Shown here in pieces: positions 29,019-36,639 of a stretch of DNA of 64,000 nt. The notes below the pieces were generated by a model. The model did no database searches. It had not been told where the DNA came from and worked only from the letters and a program-made list of their open reading frames with translations. The position numbers and the translations under genes are program-made. How positions within the stretch are numbered: position 1 is the first letter of the stretch; every line of letters starts with the position of its first letter. The stretch comes from Pseudomonas sp. PDNC002 (lineage in GTDB: Bacteria; Pseudomonadota; Gammaproteobacteria; Pseudomonadales; Pseudomonadaceae): NCBI RefSeq assembly GCF_016919445.1, contig NZ_CP070356.1, positions 4,405,502 through 4,469,501 of the forward strand, in the 5' to 3' direction.

Positions 29019-29160
29019 CCCCTCTCCCCCGCCCTCTCCCGCAAGCGGTAGAGGGAGCTGTCCGGCGCGAGCGGCAACCGCGGAATCACCTGGCGAGCAC
29101 AGAAACATCCAACACTCCGAACGGCCCCCTCTCCCTTCAGGGAGAGGGTTGGGGAGAGGG
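29019..29160. repeat. CCCTCTCCC-type paired hairpin repeat, copy 3
   Basis: Hairpins near 29032-29054 (imperfect; CCCTCTCCC with TAGAGGGAG) and 29127-29148 (CCCTCTCCCTTCAGGGAGAGGG), outer arms CCCCTCTCCCC and GGGGAGAGGG. It separates the flavoprotein and ferredoxin genes, which otherwise look like one operon. Confidence 0.8.
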
Positions 29161-29253
29161 AAACCCCGAGCACCAGAACCACCCCAGAACCACCGAACAG
29201 AATCAGCCCGCCGCCAAGACGGCCGGCAAGCAACACGATGAGGACCGCGTGCA

Positions 29254-29499
29254 ATGGCCTACCAACCCCAGGAAATCTTCTTCCGCTCCAGCGCCCCGGT
29301 GACGGTGGACGAGGACAAGTGCATCGCCGACAAGGGCTGCACCGTCTGCGTCGAGGTCTGCCCGATGGACCTGCTGGCGATCAACCCCGCCACCCAGAAG
29401 GCCTACATGGCCTTCGACGAGTGCTGGTACTGCATGCCCTGCGAGAAGGATTGCCCGACCGGCGCGGTGCGCGTCGAAATTCCATACCTGCTCCGCTGA
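29254..29499 (+). CDS. small 2x[4Fe-4S] ferredoxin, AprB-like
   Basis: An 81-residue iron-sulfur protein with eight cysteines in two clusters: Cys23, 29, 32, 36 (C-x5-C-x2-C-x3-CP) and Cys57, 60, 63, 67 (CWYCMPCEKDCP). The second motif and the following PTGAV resemble AprB, the beta subunit of adenylylsulfate reductase. The protein lacks the AprB C-terminal tail, and its first motif has different spacing (AprB has C-x2-C-x8-C). It probably carries electrons to or from the flavoprotein at 27245. Start 29254 was preferred over the frame at 29238, which belongs to another phase. Confidence 0.87.
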   Translation: MAYQPQEIFFRSSAPVTVDEDKCIADKGCTVCVEVCPMDLLAINPATQKAYMAFDECWYCMPCEKDCPTGAVRVEIPYLLR

Positions 29500-29520
29500 C
29501 CCTGCCGCCGCGTGAGCTTT

Positions 29521-29599
29521 CGTAGGGCGCATAACGCGCCAGCGTTATCCGCCGCTGACTTACCGGCGGATAACCTGTTCCAGGTTATTCGCCCTACGG
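29521..29599. repeat. GGATAAC-type paired inverted repeat, copy 2
   Basis: CGTAGGGCGCATAACGCGCC at the left and TTATTCGCCCTACGG at the right, with two inner hairpins (ACGCGCCAGCGTT and AACCTGTTCCAGGTT). Homologous to 26028-26106. The remaining bases to 29731 hold a ribosome-binding stretch CGAGGGGAA for the next gene. Confidence 0.8.
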
Positions 29600-29731
29600 C
29601 ACTGCTCCTCTGGAGACTCATAAGAAACGCTACCGGCCAACGACCGGACGCCTGATGCACCGCCCCTCGTTTCCCACCGCACGGCCTGCGGCGGAGACGA
29701 TTCCAACACTCATGATTCGAGGGGAACACCC

Positions 29732-31138
29732 ATGACCTTGCGCACCACCCTGGCCGGCCTCGCGCTCGCCATTGCCAGCATCTCAGCCCACGGCGAGACC
29801 ATCCGAGTCGCCATCGGCACCCAGGACACCACCATCAACTGCGCCGCCGGCGGCCTTTTGATCCGTGAACTCGGCCTGCTCGACAAGTACCTGCCCCACG
29901 ACGGCAAGTACAAGGACGCGCAGTACGACGTACAGTGGAAGAACTTCACCAGCGGCGCGCCGCTGACCAACGAGATGCTCGCCGGCAAGCTCGACTTCGG
30001 CGCCATGGCCGACTTCCCCGGCTCGCTCAACGGCGTCGCCCACGAGGCCGCCGGCAAGCGCAGCCTGTTCATCAGCGTGCTCTCGGGCAGCATCGAGGGC
30101 AGCGGCAACGGCATCGTCGTACCCGCCTCGTCCAAGGTGCAGTCGCTGGCCGAACTCAAGGGCCAGACCATCTCCGTGCCCTTCGCCTCCACCGCCCACG
30201 GCCTGCTGCTGCGCGCCATCGCCGCGCAGGGCTGGGACCCGGAGAAGGACGTCACCATCATCGCGCAGCCGCCGGAAGTCGCCGGCTCCGCCCTGCAGGC
30301 CAACAAGATCGCCGCCCACGCCGACTTCGTGCCCTTCGCCGAGCTGTTCGAGAGCCGTGGCATCGCCCGCAAGATCTACGACGGCTCCCAGGCCAAGGCG
30401 CCGACCTTCCACGGCGCGCTGGTGGAAGCCGACTACGCGCAGCAATACCCGGAAATCGTCGAGGCCTACCTGCGCGCCACGTACGAAGCCAACCAGCTGC
30501 TCGCAAAAGACCCGGAGAAATACAGCGAACTGATCGAGAAAGTCGCCGGCATCCCCGCCGAAGTGAACTACCTGTTCCACGGCCCGCTCGGCCTGCAGAC
30601 CCGCGACCTGACCTGGAAGCCGGAATACCGCCAGGCCGTCACCACCGCTATCGACACCCTGAAGCTGCTGAAGAAGGCTGACCGTGGCCTGAACGTCGAG
30701 CAGTTCGTCGATGACCGCTACATCCGTGCCGCCTTCAAGGCTTCCGGTGCCGACTACGACGCCGCGCTGAAGAACTACGCGCAGCAGCCACTGCTGGGCA
30801 ACGACGCGCTGACCGACAAACCGATTACCGATACCCGCAAGGTCGCGCAGATCTGGGTACGCGGCGAGCCGAAGGTCCGTAGCTATGCCACGGCAAAGGA
30901 AGCCCTCGGCGAGCTGGCCAGCCTCAAGCAGAACGGCAAGGACATCCGCGCGGTGTACGCCCAGGCCAGCGACAGCGGCATCAAGCTGCTGGCCAGCCAG
31001 GCCTGGTTCGTCCGTGGCAAGGACGGCGCGCTGGACGCCTTCCTGCTGCGCGAACAGGCCGATGCCTTTGCCCGCCAGCACGGCGGTGAAGTCGCTGATT
31101 TCGCCGGTGCCAGCCAGCAGGCGGTCGCCAGCCGCTGA
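29732..31138 (+). CDS. ABC-importer binding protein with C-terminal NosL-like domain
   Basis: A 468-residue exported protein. Signal peptide 1-21 (LAIASISAHGE). Residues 22-345 form a type II periplasmic binding domain of the nitrate/sulfonate/taurine group (ATLAG-KLDFG-AMADFP-like blocks, SGNGIVVPASSKVQSLAELK, FHGALVEADYAQQYPEI). Usual members end near 320-340 residues; this one continues with residues 374-458, which resemble the NosL copper-chaperone fold: VRGEPKVRSYATAKEAL, IRAVYAQ, AWFVRG and FARQHGGEVADF. Cysteines of true NosL are missing. First gene of the transporter set; 44 bases before the permease. The ligand is unknown and could be an organosulfur anion. Confidence 0.82.
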   Translation: MTLRTTLAGLALAIASISAHGETIRVAIGTQDTTINCAAGGLLIRELGLLDKYLPHDGKYKDAQYDVQWKNFTSGAPLTNEMLAGKLDFGAMADFPGSLNGVAHEAAGKRSLFISVLSGSIEGSGNGIVVPASSKVQSLAELKGQTISVPFASTAHGLLLRAIAAQGWDPEKDVTIIAQPPEVAGSALQANKIAAHADFVPFAELFESRGIARKIYDGSQAKAPTFHGALVEADYAQQYPEIVEAYLRATYEANQLLAKDPEKYSELIEKVAGIPAEVNYLFHGPLGLQTRDLTWKPEYRQAVTTAIDTLKLLKKADRGLNVEQFVDDRYIRAAFKASGADYDAALKNYAQQPLLGNDALTDKPITDTRKVAQIWVRGEPKVRSYATAKEALGELASLKQNGKDIRAVYAQASDSGIKLLASQAWFVRGKDGALDAFLLREQADAFARQHGGEVADFAGASQQAVASR

Positions 31139-31182
31139 GGCGAAGTCCCGGCGCCCCGTGCGCCGGGATTCGACGGAGAACG

Positions 31183-31974
31183 ATGATGACCACCACCACC
31201 CTCACCCGCTGGAGCCTGCGCCTGGCCTCGTTGCTGGTCTGCCTGGCGCTGTGGCAGGTGCTCAGCACACGCCATGTGAACCTCGGCGTCGTGACCTTCG
31301 CCAACGTGCCCGGCCCGCGTGACGTGCTGGAAGCGGCCTGGAACCTCGCGCAGTCGAGCAAGCTCGGTCGCCACCTGGGCAGCAGCCTGCTGCGGGTACT
31401 CGCCGGCTATCTGCTGGCCGCCGTCGCCGGCATCGCCCTGGGTCTGCTCATCGGCCGCGGCCGCTGGGCCCGCGACAGCCTGCTGCCGCCGCTGGAAGTG
31501 CTGCGACCGATCCCGGCGGTGGCGTGGATTCCGCTGGCGATCCTGATGTTCCCCAGCTCCGAGCTGTCGATGATCTTCATCACCTTCACCGGCGCGCTGT
31601 TCCCCATCCTGCTCAACACCATCCATGGCGTGGAAGCGGTCGACCCGCGCCTGCTCGCCTCCGCCCGCAGCCTCGGCGCCGGGCGCCTGGCCCTGCAGCG
31701 CGAGGTGGTGCTGCCGGGTGCCACGCCGAGCATTGTTACCGGGCTTGCCATCGGCATGGGCACCTCGTGGTTCTGCCTGGTGACCGCCGAGATGATCTCC
31801 GGGCAATGGGGCATCGGCTACTACACCTGGGAGTCCTACACCTTGCAGAACTACCCTGACATCGTGGTCGGCATGCTGCTGATCGGCGTGTTCGGCATGG
31901 CCAGCAGCCTGCTGGTGCGCCAGCTCGGCGCCCTCGTCACGCCCTGGCAGCGCCAGGCCGGAGGCAAGCCATGA
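31183..31974 (+). CDS. ABC-importer permease (SsuC/TauC/NrtB type)
   Basis: A 263-residue inner-membrane permease with about six transmembrane helices, from LASLLVCLALWQVL (13-26) to IVVGMLLIGVFGMASSLLV near 226-244. The EAA loop that docks to the ATPase is visible as DPRLLASARSLGAGRLALQR near residues 150-169. Same family as the sulfonate and taurine permeases. Two adjacent ATG codons (31183 and 31186) are possible starts. Its stop overlaps the ATPase start by 4 bases. Confidence 0.9.
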   Translation: MMTTTTLTRWSLRLASLLVCLALWQVLSTRHVNLGVVTFANVPGPRDVLEAAWNLAQSSKLGRHLGSSLLRVLAGYLLAAVAGIALGLLIGRGRWARDSLLPPLEVLRPIPAVAWIPLAILMFPSSELSMIFITFTGALFPILLNTIHGVEAVDPRLLASARSLGAGRLALQREVVLPGATPSIVTGLAIGMGTSWFCLVTAEMISGQWGIGYYTWESYTLQNYPDIVVGMLLIGVFGMASSLLVRQLGALVTPWQRQAGGKP

Positions 31975-32819
31975 CCCTGCCCGCCAGCGCACCGGGGCGT
32001 GTGCGCGTCGATGGCCTGTCGATCCATCTTGGCAGCGGCCGCGACGCCTTCGAGGCCGTGCAATCCCTGAGCTTCTCCATCGAGCCCGGCGAATTCGTCT
32101 GCGTGCTCGGCCCGTCCGGCTGCGGCAAGTCCACCCTGCTCGGTGCCCTTGCCGGGCACCTGACGCCCAGCGCCGGCAAGCTGGAAGTGGACGGTGGTCC
32201 TGTCGCCGGCCCCTCGCCCGAGCGCGGCATGGTGTTCCAGCACCACACCCTGTTGCCCTGGCGGCGCGTGCGCGACAACGTCGCCTTCGGCCTGAAGATG
32301 CGCGGCGTGCCCCGCGCAGAACGCCATCGTCAGGCGGACGAAATGCTCCAGCTGGTCGGTCTGAACGGCTTCGCCAATCGCTGGCCATCGCAGCTCTCCG
32401 GCGGCATGCAGCAACGCGTGGAAATCGCCCGCGTGCTGATCAATCAGCCGCGCCTGCTGCTGATGGACGAACCCTTTGGCGCTCTCGACGCGCAGACACG
32501 GATGAAGATGCAGGAACTGCTGCTGGACATCTGGACGCGCCTGCGCACCAGCGTGCTGTTCATCACCCACGACATCGACGAGGCGTTGTTCCTCGCCGAC
32601 CGCATCCTGGTGATGAGCCCGCGCCCCGGCCGCATCCTCGAAGACATCCGCCTCGACTTCCCGCGCCCGCGCCACGCCGACCTGCTCACCAGCCCAGAAT
32701 TCTCCCGCCTCAAGCGGCACTGCCTGGAACTGCTGCGCCACGAAGACGGTCGCCAGTTGCCACGCCTTACGCCACTAGGGCTGCCCACTCAACAACGGAT
32801 ACCGCGATTCGCCATATGA
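31971..32819 (+). CDS. ABC-importer ATPase (SsuB/TauB/NrtD type)
   Basis: A 282-residue ATP-binding subunit. Walker A GPSGCGKST (about residues 44-52), Q-loop VFQHHTLLPW, signature LSGGMQQR, Walker B LLLMDEPFGALD and switch FITHDIDEAL are all intact, so it should be active. Closest in style to the nitrate/sulfonate/taurine ATPases. It overlaps the permease before it and the HEAT gene after it by 4 bases each. Confidence 0.92.
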   Translation: MTLPASAPGRVRVDGLSIHLGSGRDAFEAVQSLSFSIEPGEFVCVLGPSGCGKSTLLGALAGHLTPSAGKLEVDGGPVAGPSPERGMVFQHHTLLPWRRVRDNVAFGLKMRGVPRAERHRQADEMLQLVGLNGFANRWPSQLSGGMQQRVEIARVLINQPRLLLMDEPFGALDAQTRMKMQELLLDIWTRLRTSVLFITHDIDEALFLADRILVMSPRPGRILEDIRLDFPRPRHADLLTSPEFSRLKRHCLELLRHEDGRQLPRLTPLGLPTQQRIPRFAI

Positions 32820-33799
32820 CTACTTTGCCCAGCGACAACCCCGACATCCGCGATCTGCAACCGCGTCTGCAGGATGCCGACGCCGGCGTACGCCGCATCG
32901 CCCTGATCGAACTGGCCGACCTGGAAGACCCCGACGCCCTGCCCTGGCTCGCCGCCGCGCTGACCGGCGACGCAGCCGCCAAGGTCCGCGCCGAAGCCGC
33001 GCGCCTGCTGGAAGCCTGGGAGGAGCCGGAAGTCGTCGATGCGCTCTGCCAGGCCCTGGCCGATGAGGACGAAGACGTGCGCGAAGCCGCCGCCCAGAGT
33101 CTGAGCGAGCTGAAGACCGCCGAAGCCGGCGTGCGTCTGCTGCCCTGGGCCAACCACGCCGACATCTTCGTCCGCCGCAGCGCCCTGCGCGCCTTGCGCG
33201 AACTGCGCCTGGAAGCCGCCGCCGAACCGGCGCTCACCGCGCTGCAGGACACCGATGCCGGCGTGCGCCGCGAAGCCGTGGGCATCCTCGGCTGGCTCAA
33301 ACGCACCGACGCCCTGCCGCACCTGGCTCGGCTGACCCGCGATGATCCGGACGCCGAAGTCCGCCGCGCTGCCGCCGGCGCGCTGGGCCTGGCCATCGAC
33401 GCCAGCGTGCTGCCGGCCTTGCAGGCCGCCCTGGCCGATCCGGCCTGGCAAGTGCGCGAGGAAGCCGCCGGCACCCTCGGCAAACTGGTCCTGCCCGAAG
33501 CCGGCGAGGCGCTGGTCAGCGCCCTGGAAGACGACTTCTGGCAGGTGCGCCTGCGCGCCGCCCGTTCGTTGGGCAAGCTGCGCTATCTGCCAGCAATTGA
33601 AGGCTTGAAGGTCGTGCTCGGCCATGGCATCAGCAACCTGCGCAAGGAAGCCGCGCTGGCCCTGGGCGAACTGGGCAGCGGCGACGCCATCGACGCATTG
33701 CGCAATGCCGAGCAGGATGGCGACCCGGAAGTTCGCAAGGCCGTGCGCATCGCCCTCTCTCAGTTGGAGCAAAAGCCGCACCTGGGTCAGCCGGTATGA
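32816..33799 (+). CDS. HEAT/PBS-lyase-like repeat protein
   Basis: A 327-residue protein made almost entirely of about ten helical repeats of roughly 31 residues, each with a core like DxxVRREAVGxLGxL. Examples are DADAGVRRIALIELADL, DTDAGVRREAVGILGWL and DPAWQVREEAAGTLGKL. No signal peptide or membrane segment, so cytoplasmic. Such solenoids bind proteins or handle cofactors; E-Z type members attach bilins and others act as assembly scaffolds. Here the coupling to an ABC importer and a DUF971 protein suggests a maturation or scaffold role for the flavoprotein/ferredoxin pair. The reaction, if any, is unknown. Confidence 0.85.
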   Translation: MTTLPSDNPDIRDLQPRLQDADAGVRRIALIELADLEDPDALPWLAAALTGDAAAKVRAEAARLLEAWEEPEVVDALCQALADEDEDVREAAAQSLSELKTAEAGVRLLPWANHADIFVRRSALRALRELRLEAAAEPALTALQDTDAGVRREAVGILGWLKRTDALPHLARLTRDDPDAEVRRAAAGALGLAIDASVLPALQAALADPAWQVREEAAGTLGKLVLPEAGEALVSALEDDFWQVRLRAARSLGKLRYLPAIEGLKVVLGHGISNLRKEAALALGELGSGDAIDALRNAEQDGDPEVRKAVRIALSQLEQKPHLGQPV

Positions 33800-34074
33800 G
33801 CACGCCCGTCGCCCTGCACCGCTCCAGCGCAGACGCTGAACTGCGCATCCGCTGGGACGATGGCGTCGAACAGTGCATCGCCTTCGCCCGCCTGCGCGGT
33901 GCCTGTCCCTGCTCGCAGTGCCGGGCGGCACGGCTGCGGGGACGGATCGACCTGGTGAAAGCCGGCGTCACCCTCCGGGAGGTGAACCTCCAGGGTTATG
34001 GCATCCAGTTGGTGTTCGACGACGGCCACGACCGGGGCATCTATCCCTGGTCATACCTGCGCGGCCTGGACTGA
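33796..34074 (+). CDS. DUF971 (gamma-butyrobetaine-hydroxylase-like N-domain) protein
   Basis: A 92-residue protein of the DUF971 family: IRWDDGVEQCIAFARLRGACPCSQCRAARLRG, with the conserved Cys-x-Cys-x2-Cys at residues 37-42, and QLVFDDGHDRGIYPWSYLR at the end. The same module is the metal-binding N-terminal domain of gamma-butyrobetaine hydroxylases, and stand-alone versions are linked to iron-sulfur proteins. It overlaps the HEAT gene by 4 bases and ends the operon; a hydrolase gene converges 11 bases later. Confidence 0.87.
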   Translation: MSTPVALHRSSADAELRIRWDDGVEQCIAFARLRGACPCSQCRAARLRGRIDLVKAGVTLREVNLQGYGIQLVFDDGHDRGIYPWSYLRGLD

Positions 34075-34085
34075 TGGCGCGCCGC

Positions 34086-34730
34086 TCAGCCGATCGAGCG
34101 CTCGAGATGCTCCTGCACGCGCTCGACGGCACGCTCCAGGCAACCCTTGAAGAAATGATCGGCGCCTGCGTAGAGCACAACCTCACGCCGCGCCGGGCGT
34201 GCCCAGTCGAGCAGATTGGCCAGCGGCGCCATCTCGTCCGCCTCGCCGTGCAATAGCAGGCAATCGGCCGGCAGCGCCTGCGCTTCGTAGTGGCGCCCGC
34301 CGGGCACCGAGCCCACCGGTAAGCCCATCAGGGCGATGGCATCCGCAGGCGGTGACAGTTCGCTGGCGACGCGGGCGAATACATAGGCGCCGAAGGAGAA
34401 TCCCACCAGCGCTATCGGCAAATGCAGATGCTCCGCGCGCAGGTGGGCGACCACCGCGAGCATGTCCTGTGCTTCGCCGATGCCCTCGGCGTACTCGCCT
34501 TCGCTGCCATCTACGCCGCGAAAGCTCGGCCGCACGGTCAGCCAGCCGGCCGCACAGAGTGTGCGCGCCAGAGTCAGGGGCACGCGGTGCTTCGGGCTAC
34601 CGCCCAGCAGGGGCTGCGGATGGCTGATCAGGGCGATGCCTTTGGCCGGCTGACGTGGCCGGTCGAGCAGCAGCTGGATCTTGCCTGCCGGGCCGTCGAT
34701 CGACTGCACGCTGCGTTCTTCTTCTGGCAT
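34086..34730 (-). CDS. alpha/beta hydrolase (small, YqiA/dienelactone-like)
   Basis: A 214-residue serine hydrolase. Features: KGIALISHPQPLLGG (the HPHP-type start typical of this small family), GFSFGAY nucleophile elbow, the acid residue in LLLHGEADEMAPL, and the late histidine in GADHFFKG. Length and motifs suit the family annotated in Pseudomonas as a predicted alpha/beta-hydrolase of the dienelactone type. Start 34730 was chosen; the frame extends to 34826 but begins with non-typical arginine-rich sequence. Alone on this strand, converging on DUF971. Confidence 0.8.
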   Translation of the reverse strand: MPEEERSVQSIDGPAGKIQLLLDRPRQPAKGIALISHPQPLLGGSPKHRVPLTLARTLCAAGWLTVRPSFRGVDGSEGEYAEGIGEAQDMLAVVAHLRAEHLHLPIALVGFSFGAYVFARVASELSPPADAIALMGLPVGSVPGGRHYEAQALPADCLLLHGEADEMAPLANLLDWARPARREVVLYAGADHFFKGCLERAVERVQEHLERSIG

Positions 34731-34946
34731 GACGTCATCTCGGGGAAAACGGCGATTGTAGGGGGAAATGCCGCGGGCTCGTTGCCTCGGTAGATGTGGG
34801 CGGAGAACCCTGACGCGCATCGCCACAATCAGCAGAGCGGATAGATCGCAAGGCGGACGGCGGGTCCTGGAAAGCGGAAAGCAAACGGCCTGTCGCCTGC
34901 GATCCCGCTTTTCAGTCCTGCCGCCCGCCCCGCGAAACCCGTGGGA

Positions 34947-35774
34947 TTACTCCGTCTCGCCGGCGCGCTGGAGGATCGACCGCGCGCGGCCGATCACCGG
35001 CGCATCGATCATCTCGCCGTCCACCACGAACACGCCCTTCCCGCCTTTGGCGCCGTCGACCACGCGGCGCGCCCAGTCGAGCTCCTCGGCGCTGGGCATC
35101 AGCGCGGCATGAATGCTCGCCACCTGGCTGGGATGGATGCACAGCGCGCCACCGAAGCCCATGTCGTGGGCATGGCGGATCGCCCTTTCCAGCCCCTGCG
35201 CGTCCTGGATCGACGGAAACACCCCATCCATGGCTGGCGCCAGGTTGGCCAGTCGGCTGTTGAGCAGGATGGCGTAGCGCGCGTGGCTCATGAACTCCGT
35301 GGCGGCGGCGCTGCCGCTGCGCAGGTTGAGGTCCAGCGCGAGGTCCAGGCTGCCGAAGGACAGGCGCTCCACGCCGTGGGCACGGGCCAGTTCGGCGATG
35401 GCGGCGAGGCCCTTGGCGCTTTCGATGATCGGCCACACCGGCTTGCCGGCGACCTGCCGGGCATAGCCGATCTGCGCGGCGGTTTCCGCCTTTGGCAGCA
35501 GCAGGCCGACGACGTTGCGGTATGCGCCACACACCTCAAGGTCGCGATGGTGTCCGGCGTGCTCCGGGGCATTGGTGCGCACCAGCACCTCCGACGCCGG
35601 ATTGGCCGCGAGGAAACTCGCCAGGTTGTCGCGGGCGGCGTCCTTCTGGCTCTCTTCCACGGCGTCCTCCAGGTCGACGATCACCCGGTCGGCGCCGCTG
35701 GCCAGCGCCTTGGGAATCCGCTCCGGGCGGGTCGCGGGAACGAACAGCGCGCTACGCACGATGGCATGGTTCAT
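34947..35774 (-). CDS. ccl: CitE-like CoA-ester lyase, probable citramalyl-CoA lyase
   Basis: A 275-residue TIM-barrel lyase of the HpcH/CitE family. Visible blocks: RSALFVPATRPERIPKALASG, DRVIVDLEDAVEESQKDAAR (acidic metal pair), ERLSFGSLDLALDLN, and GGALCIHPSQV. In P. aeruginosa itaconate degradation the corresponding enzyme splits (S)-citramalyl-CoA to acetyl-CoA and pyruvate. The name rests on the next genes (hydratase, CoA-transferase). Start 35774 has GAGGAA upstream; the frame to 35891 lies within the next gene. Last gene of a minus-strand operon. Confidence 0.78.
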   Translation of the reverse strand: MNHAIVRSALFVPATRPERIPKALASGADRVIVDLEDAVEESQKDAARDNLASFLAANPASEVLVRTNAPEHAGHHRDLEVCGAYRNVVGLLLPKAETAAQIGYARQVAGKPVWPIIESAKGLAAIAELARAHGVERLSFGSLDLALDLNLRSGSAAATEFMSHARYAILLNSRLANLAPAMDGVFPSIQDAQGLERAIRHAHDMGFGGALCIHPSQVASIHAALMPSAEELDWARRVVDGAKGGKGVFVVDGEMIDAPVIGRARSILQRAGETE

Positions 35775-35784
35775 GGCTGATTCC

Positions 35785-36618
35785 TCAGGATTCGAATTCG
35801 ATTTCGCCCAGTTGCGCGATACCGGCGGCGTTGCCCGCCCAGACCTGCGCCTTCCCCGGTTCGACGATACGCCCGCCGACCTCGAATGCATCCGGGCAGA
35901 TCAGCGGCCGCATGCCTCGGAAGGCGAAGCGGCGCACGCGCTTGCCGGGATGGGCGCGCTCGAACGCGCGCAGGTTGAGCGTGGCGATCAGCGGACCGTG
36001 GGTGACCAGCCCCGGATAGCCCTCGGTCTCGGTGACATAGGGCCAGTCGTAGTGAATCCGGTGGCCGTTGAAGGTGGCCGCCGAATAGCGGAACAGCAAG
36101 GTCGGCGTCGGCTGCACGGTCTCGCTCCAGTCAGCCTCCGGCAACGGATCGCTGGCGGACAACTTGGGCGGCGACGGCTCGCGGTAAACGATGTCCTGCT
36201 CCTCGCGCAGCACTACGGCGCCCTCTTGCGTGTACGCATGCTGCACCGTGACGAACAGTAGCGAGCCGGTACGGCCGTGCTTCTCCTCCACCGCCTTGAT
36301 GGTGGACACCCGCTCGGCATGGGCGCCGATGCGGAACGGCTGGAGAAACTCCAGGCGACTGCCCGCCCACATGCGGTTGCGGTTGTCCGCCGGCGGCAGG
36401 AAGCCACCACGCGCCGGGTGGCCGTCGCCGCCCAGGCCAGACTCGGCCAGCGGCTCCTGGAAGAACGCCCAGTGCCACAGGGCCGGCAGCTCGCCACCGT
36501 CGAGGTCCACCGGCTGGTCGAGGGTCGCCACCAGGCGCTTGACCAGGTTGGCGGTGAACTGATCGGCGCTCGCTTCGCTGCGGCCGATCCACGCGGAAAG
36601 GTCGGTGGTTTCAGTCAT
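35785..36618 (-). CDS. ich: MaoC-like hydratase, probable itaconyl-CoA hydratase
   Basis: A 277-residue double hot-dog protein related to mesaconyl-C4-CoA and itaconyl-CoA hydratases. The second half carries the hydratase signature: FNGHRIHYDWPYVTETEGYPGLVTHGPL with the His/Asp residues at the active site, here cited as positions about 183-210. The N-terminal half has FLPPADNRNRMWAGSRLEFL. In the itaconate pathway it hydrates itaconyl-CoA to citramalyl-CoA. It lies 10 bases before the lyase gene and 21 bases after the CoA-transferase gene in one operon. Confidence 0.78.
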   Translation of the reverse strand: MTETTDLSAWIGRSEASADQFTANLVKRLVATLDQPVDLDGGELPALWHWAFFQEPLAESGLGGDGHPARGGFLPPADNRNRMWAGSRLEFLQPFRIGAHAERVSTIKAVEEKHGRTGSLLFVTVQHAYTQEGAVVLREEQDIVYREPSPPKLSASDPLPEADWSETVQPTPTLLFRYSAATFNGHRIHYDWPYVTETEGYPGLVTHGPLIATLNLRAFERAHPGKRVRRFAFRGMRPLICPDAFEVGGRIVEPGKAQVWAGNAAGIAQLGEIEFES

Positions 36619-36639
36619 CGGGGAGTTCCTTGTCGGTCA

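Noticed and set aside
24996-29160. CCCTCTCCC repeats considered as a CRISPR array
   Set aside because: Copies are kilobases apart, form hairpin pairs, have no regular spacers and no cas genes are present.
29238-29525. 95-residue frame overlapping the ferredoxin in another phase
   Set aside because: Arginine- and glycine-rich shadow; the cysteine-motif frame 29254-29499 is the real gene.
26499-34074. Interpretation as true dissimilatory sulfate reduction (AprAB)
   Set aside because: No sat, dsr or qmo genes, a ferredoxin lacking the AprB tail, and a Pseudomonas background; only a resemblance to AprAB is claimed.
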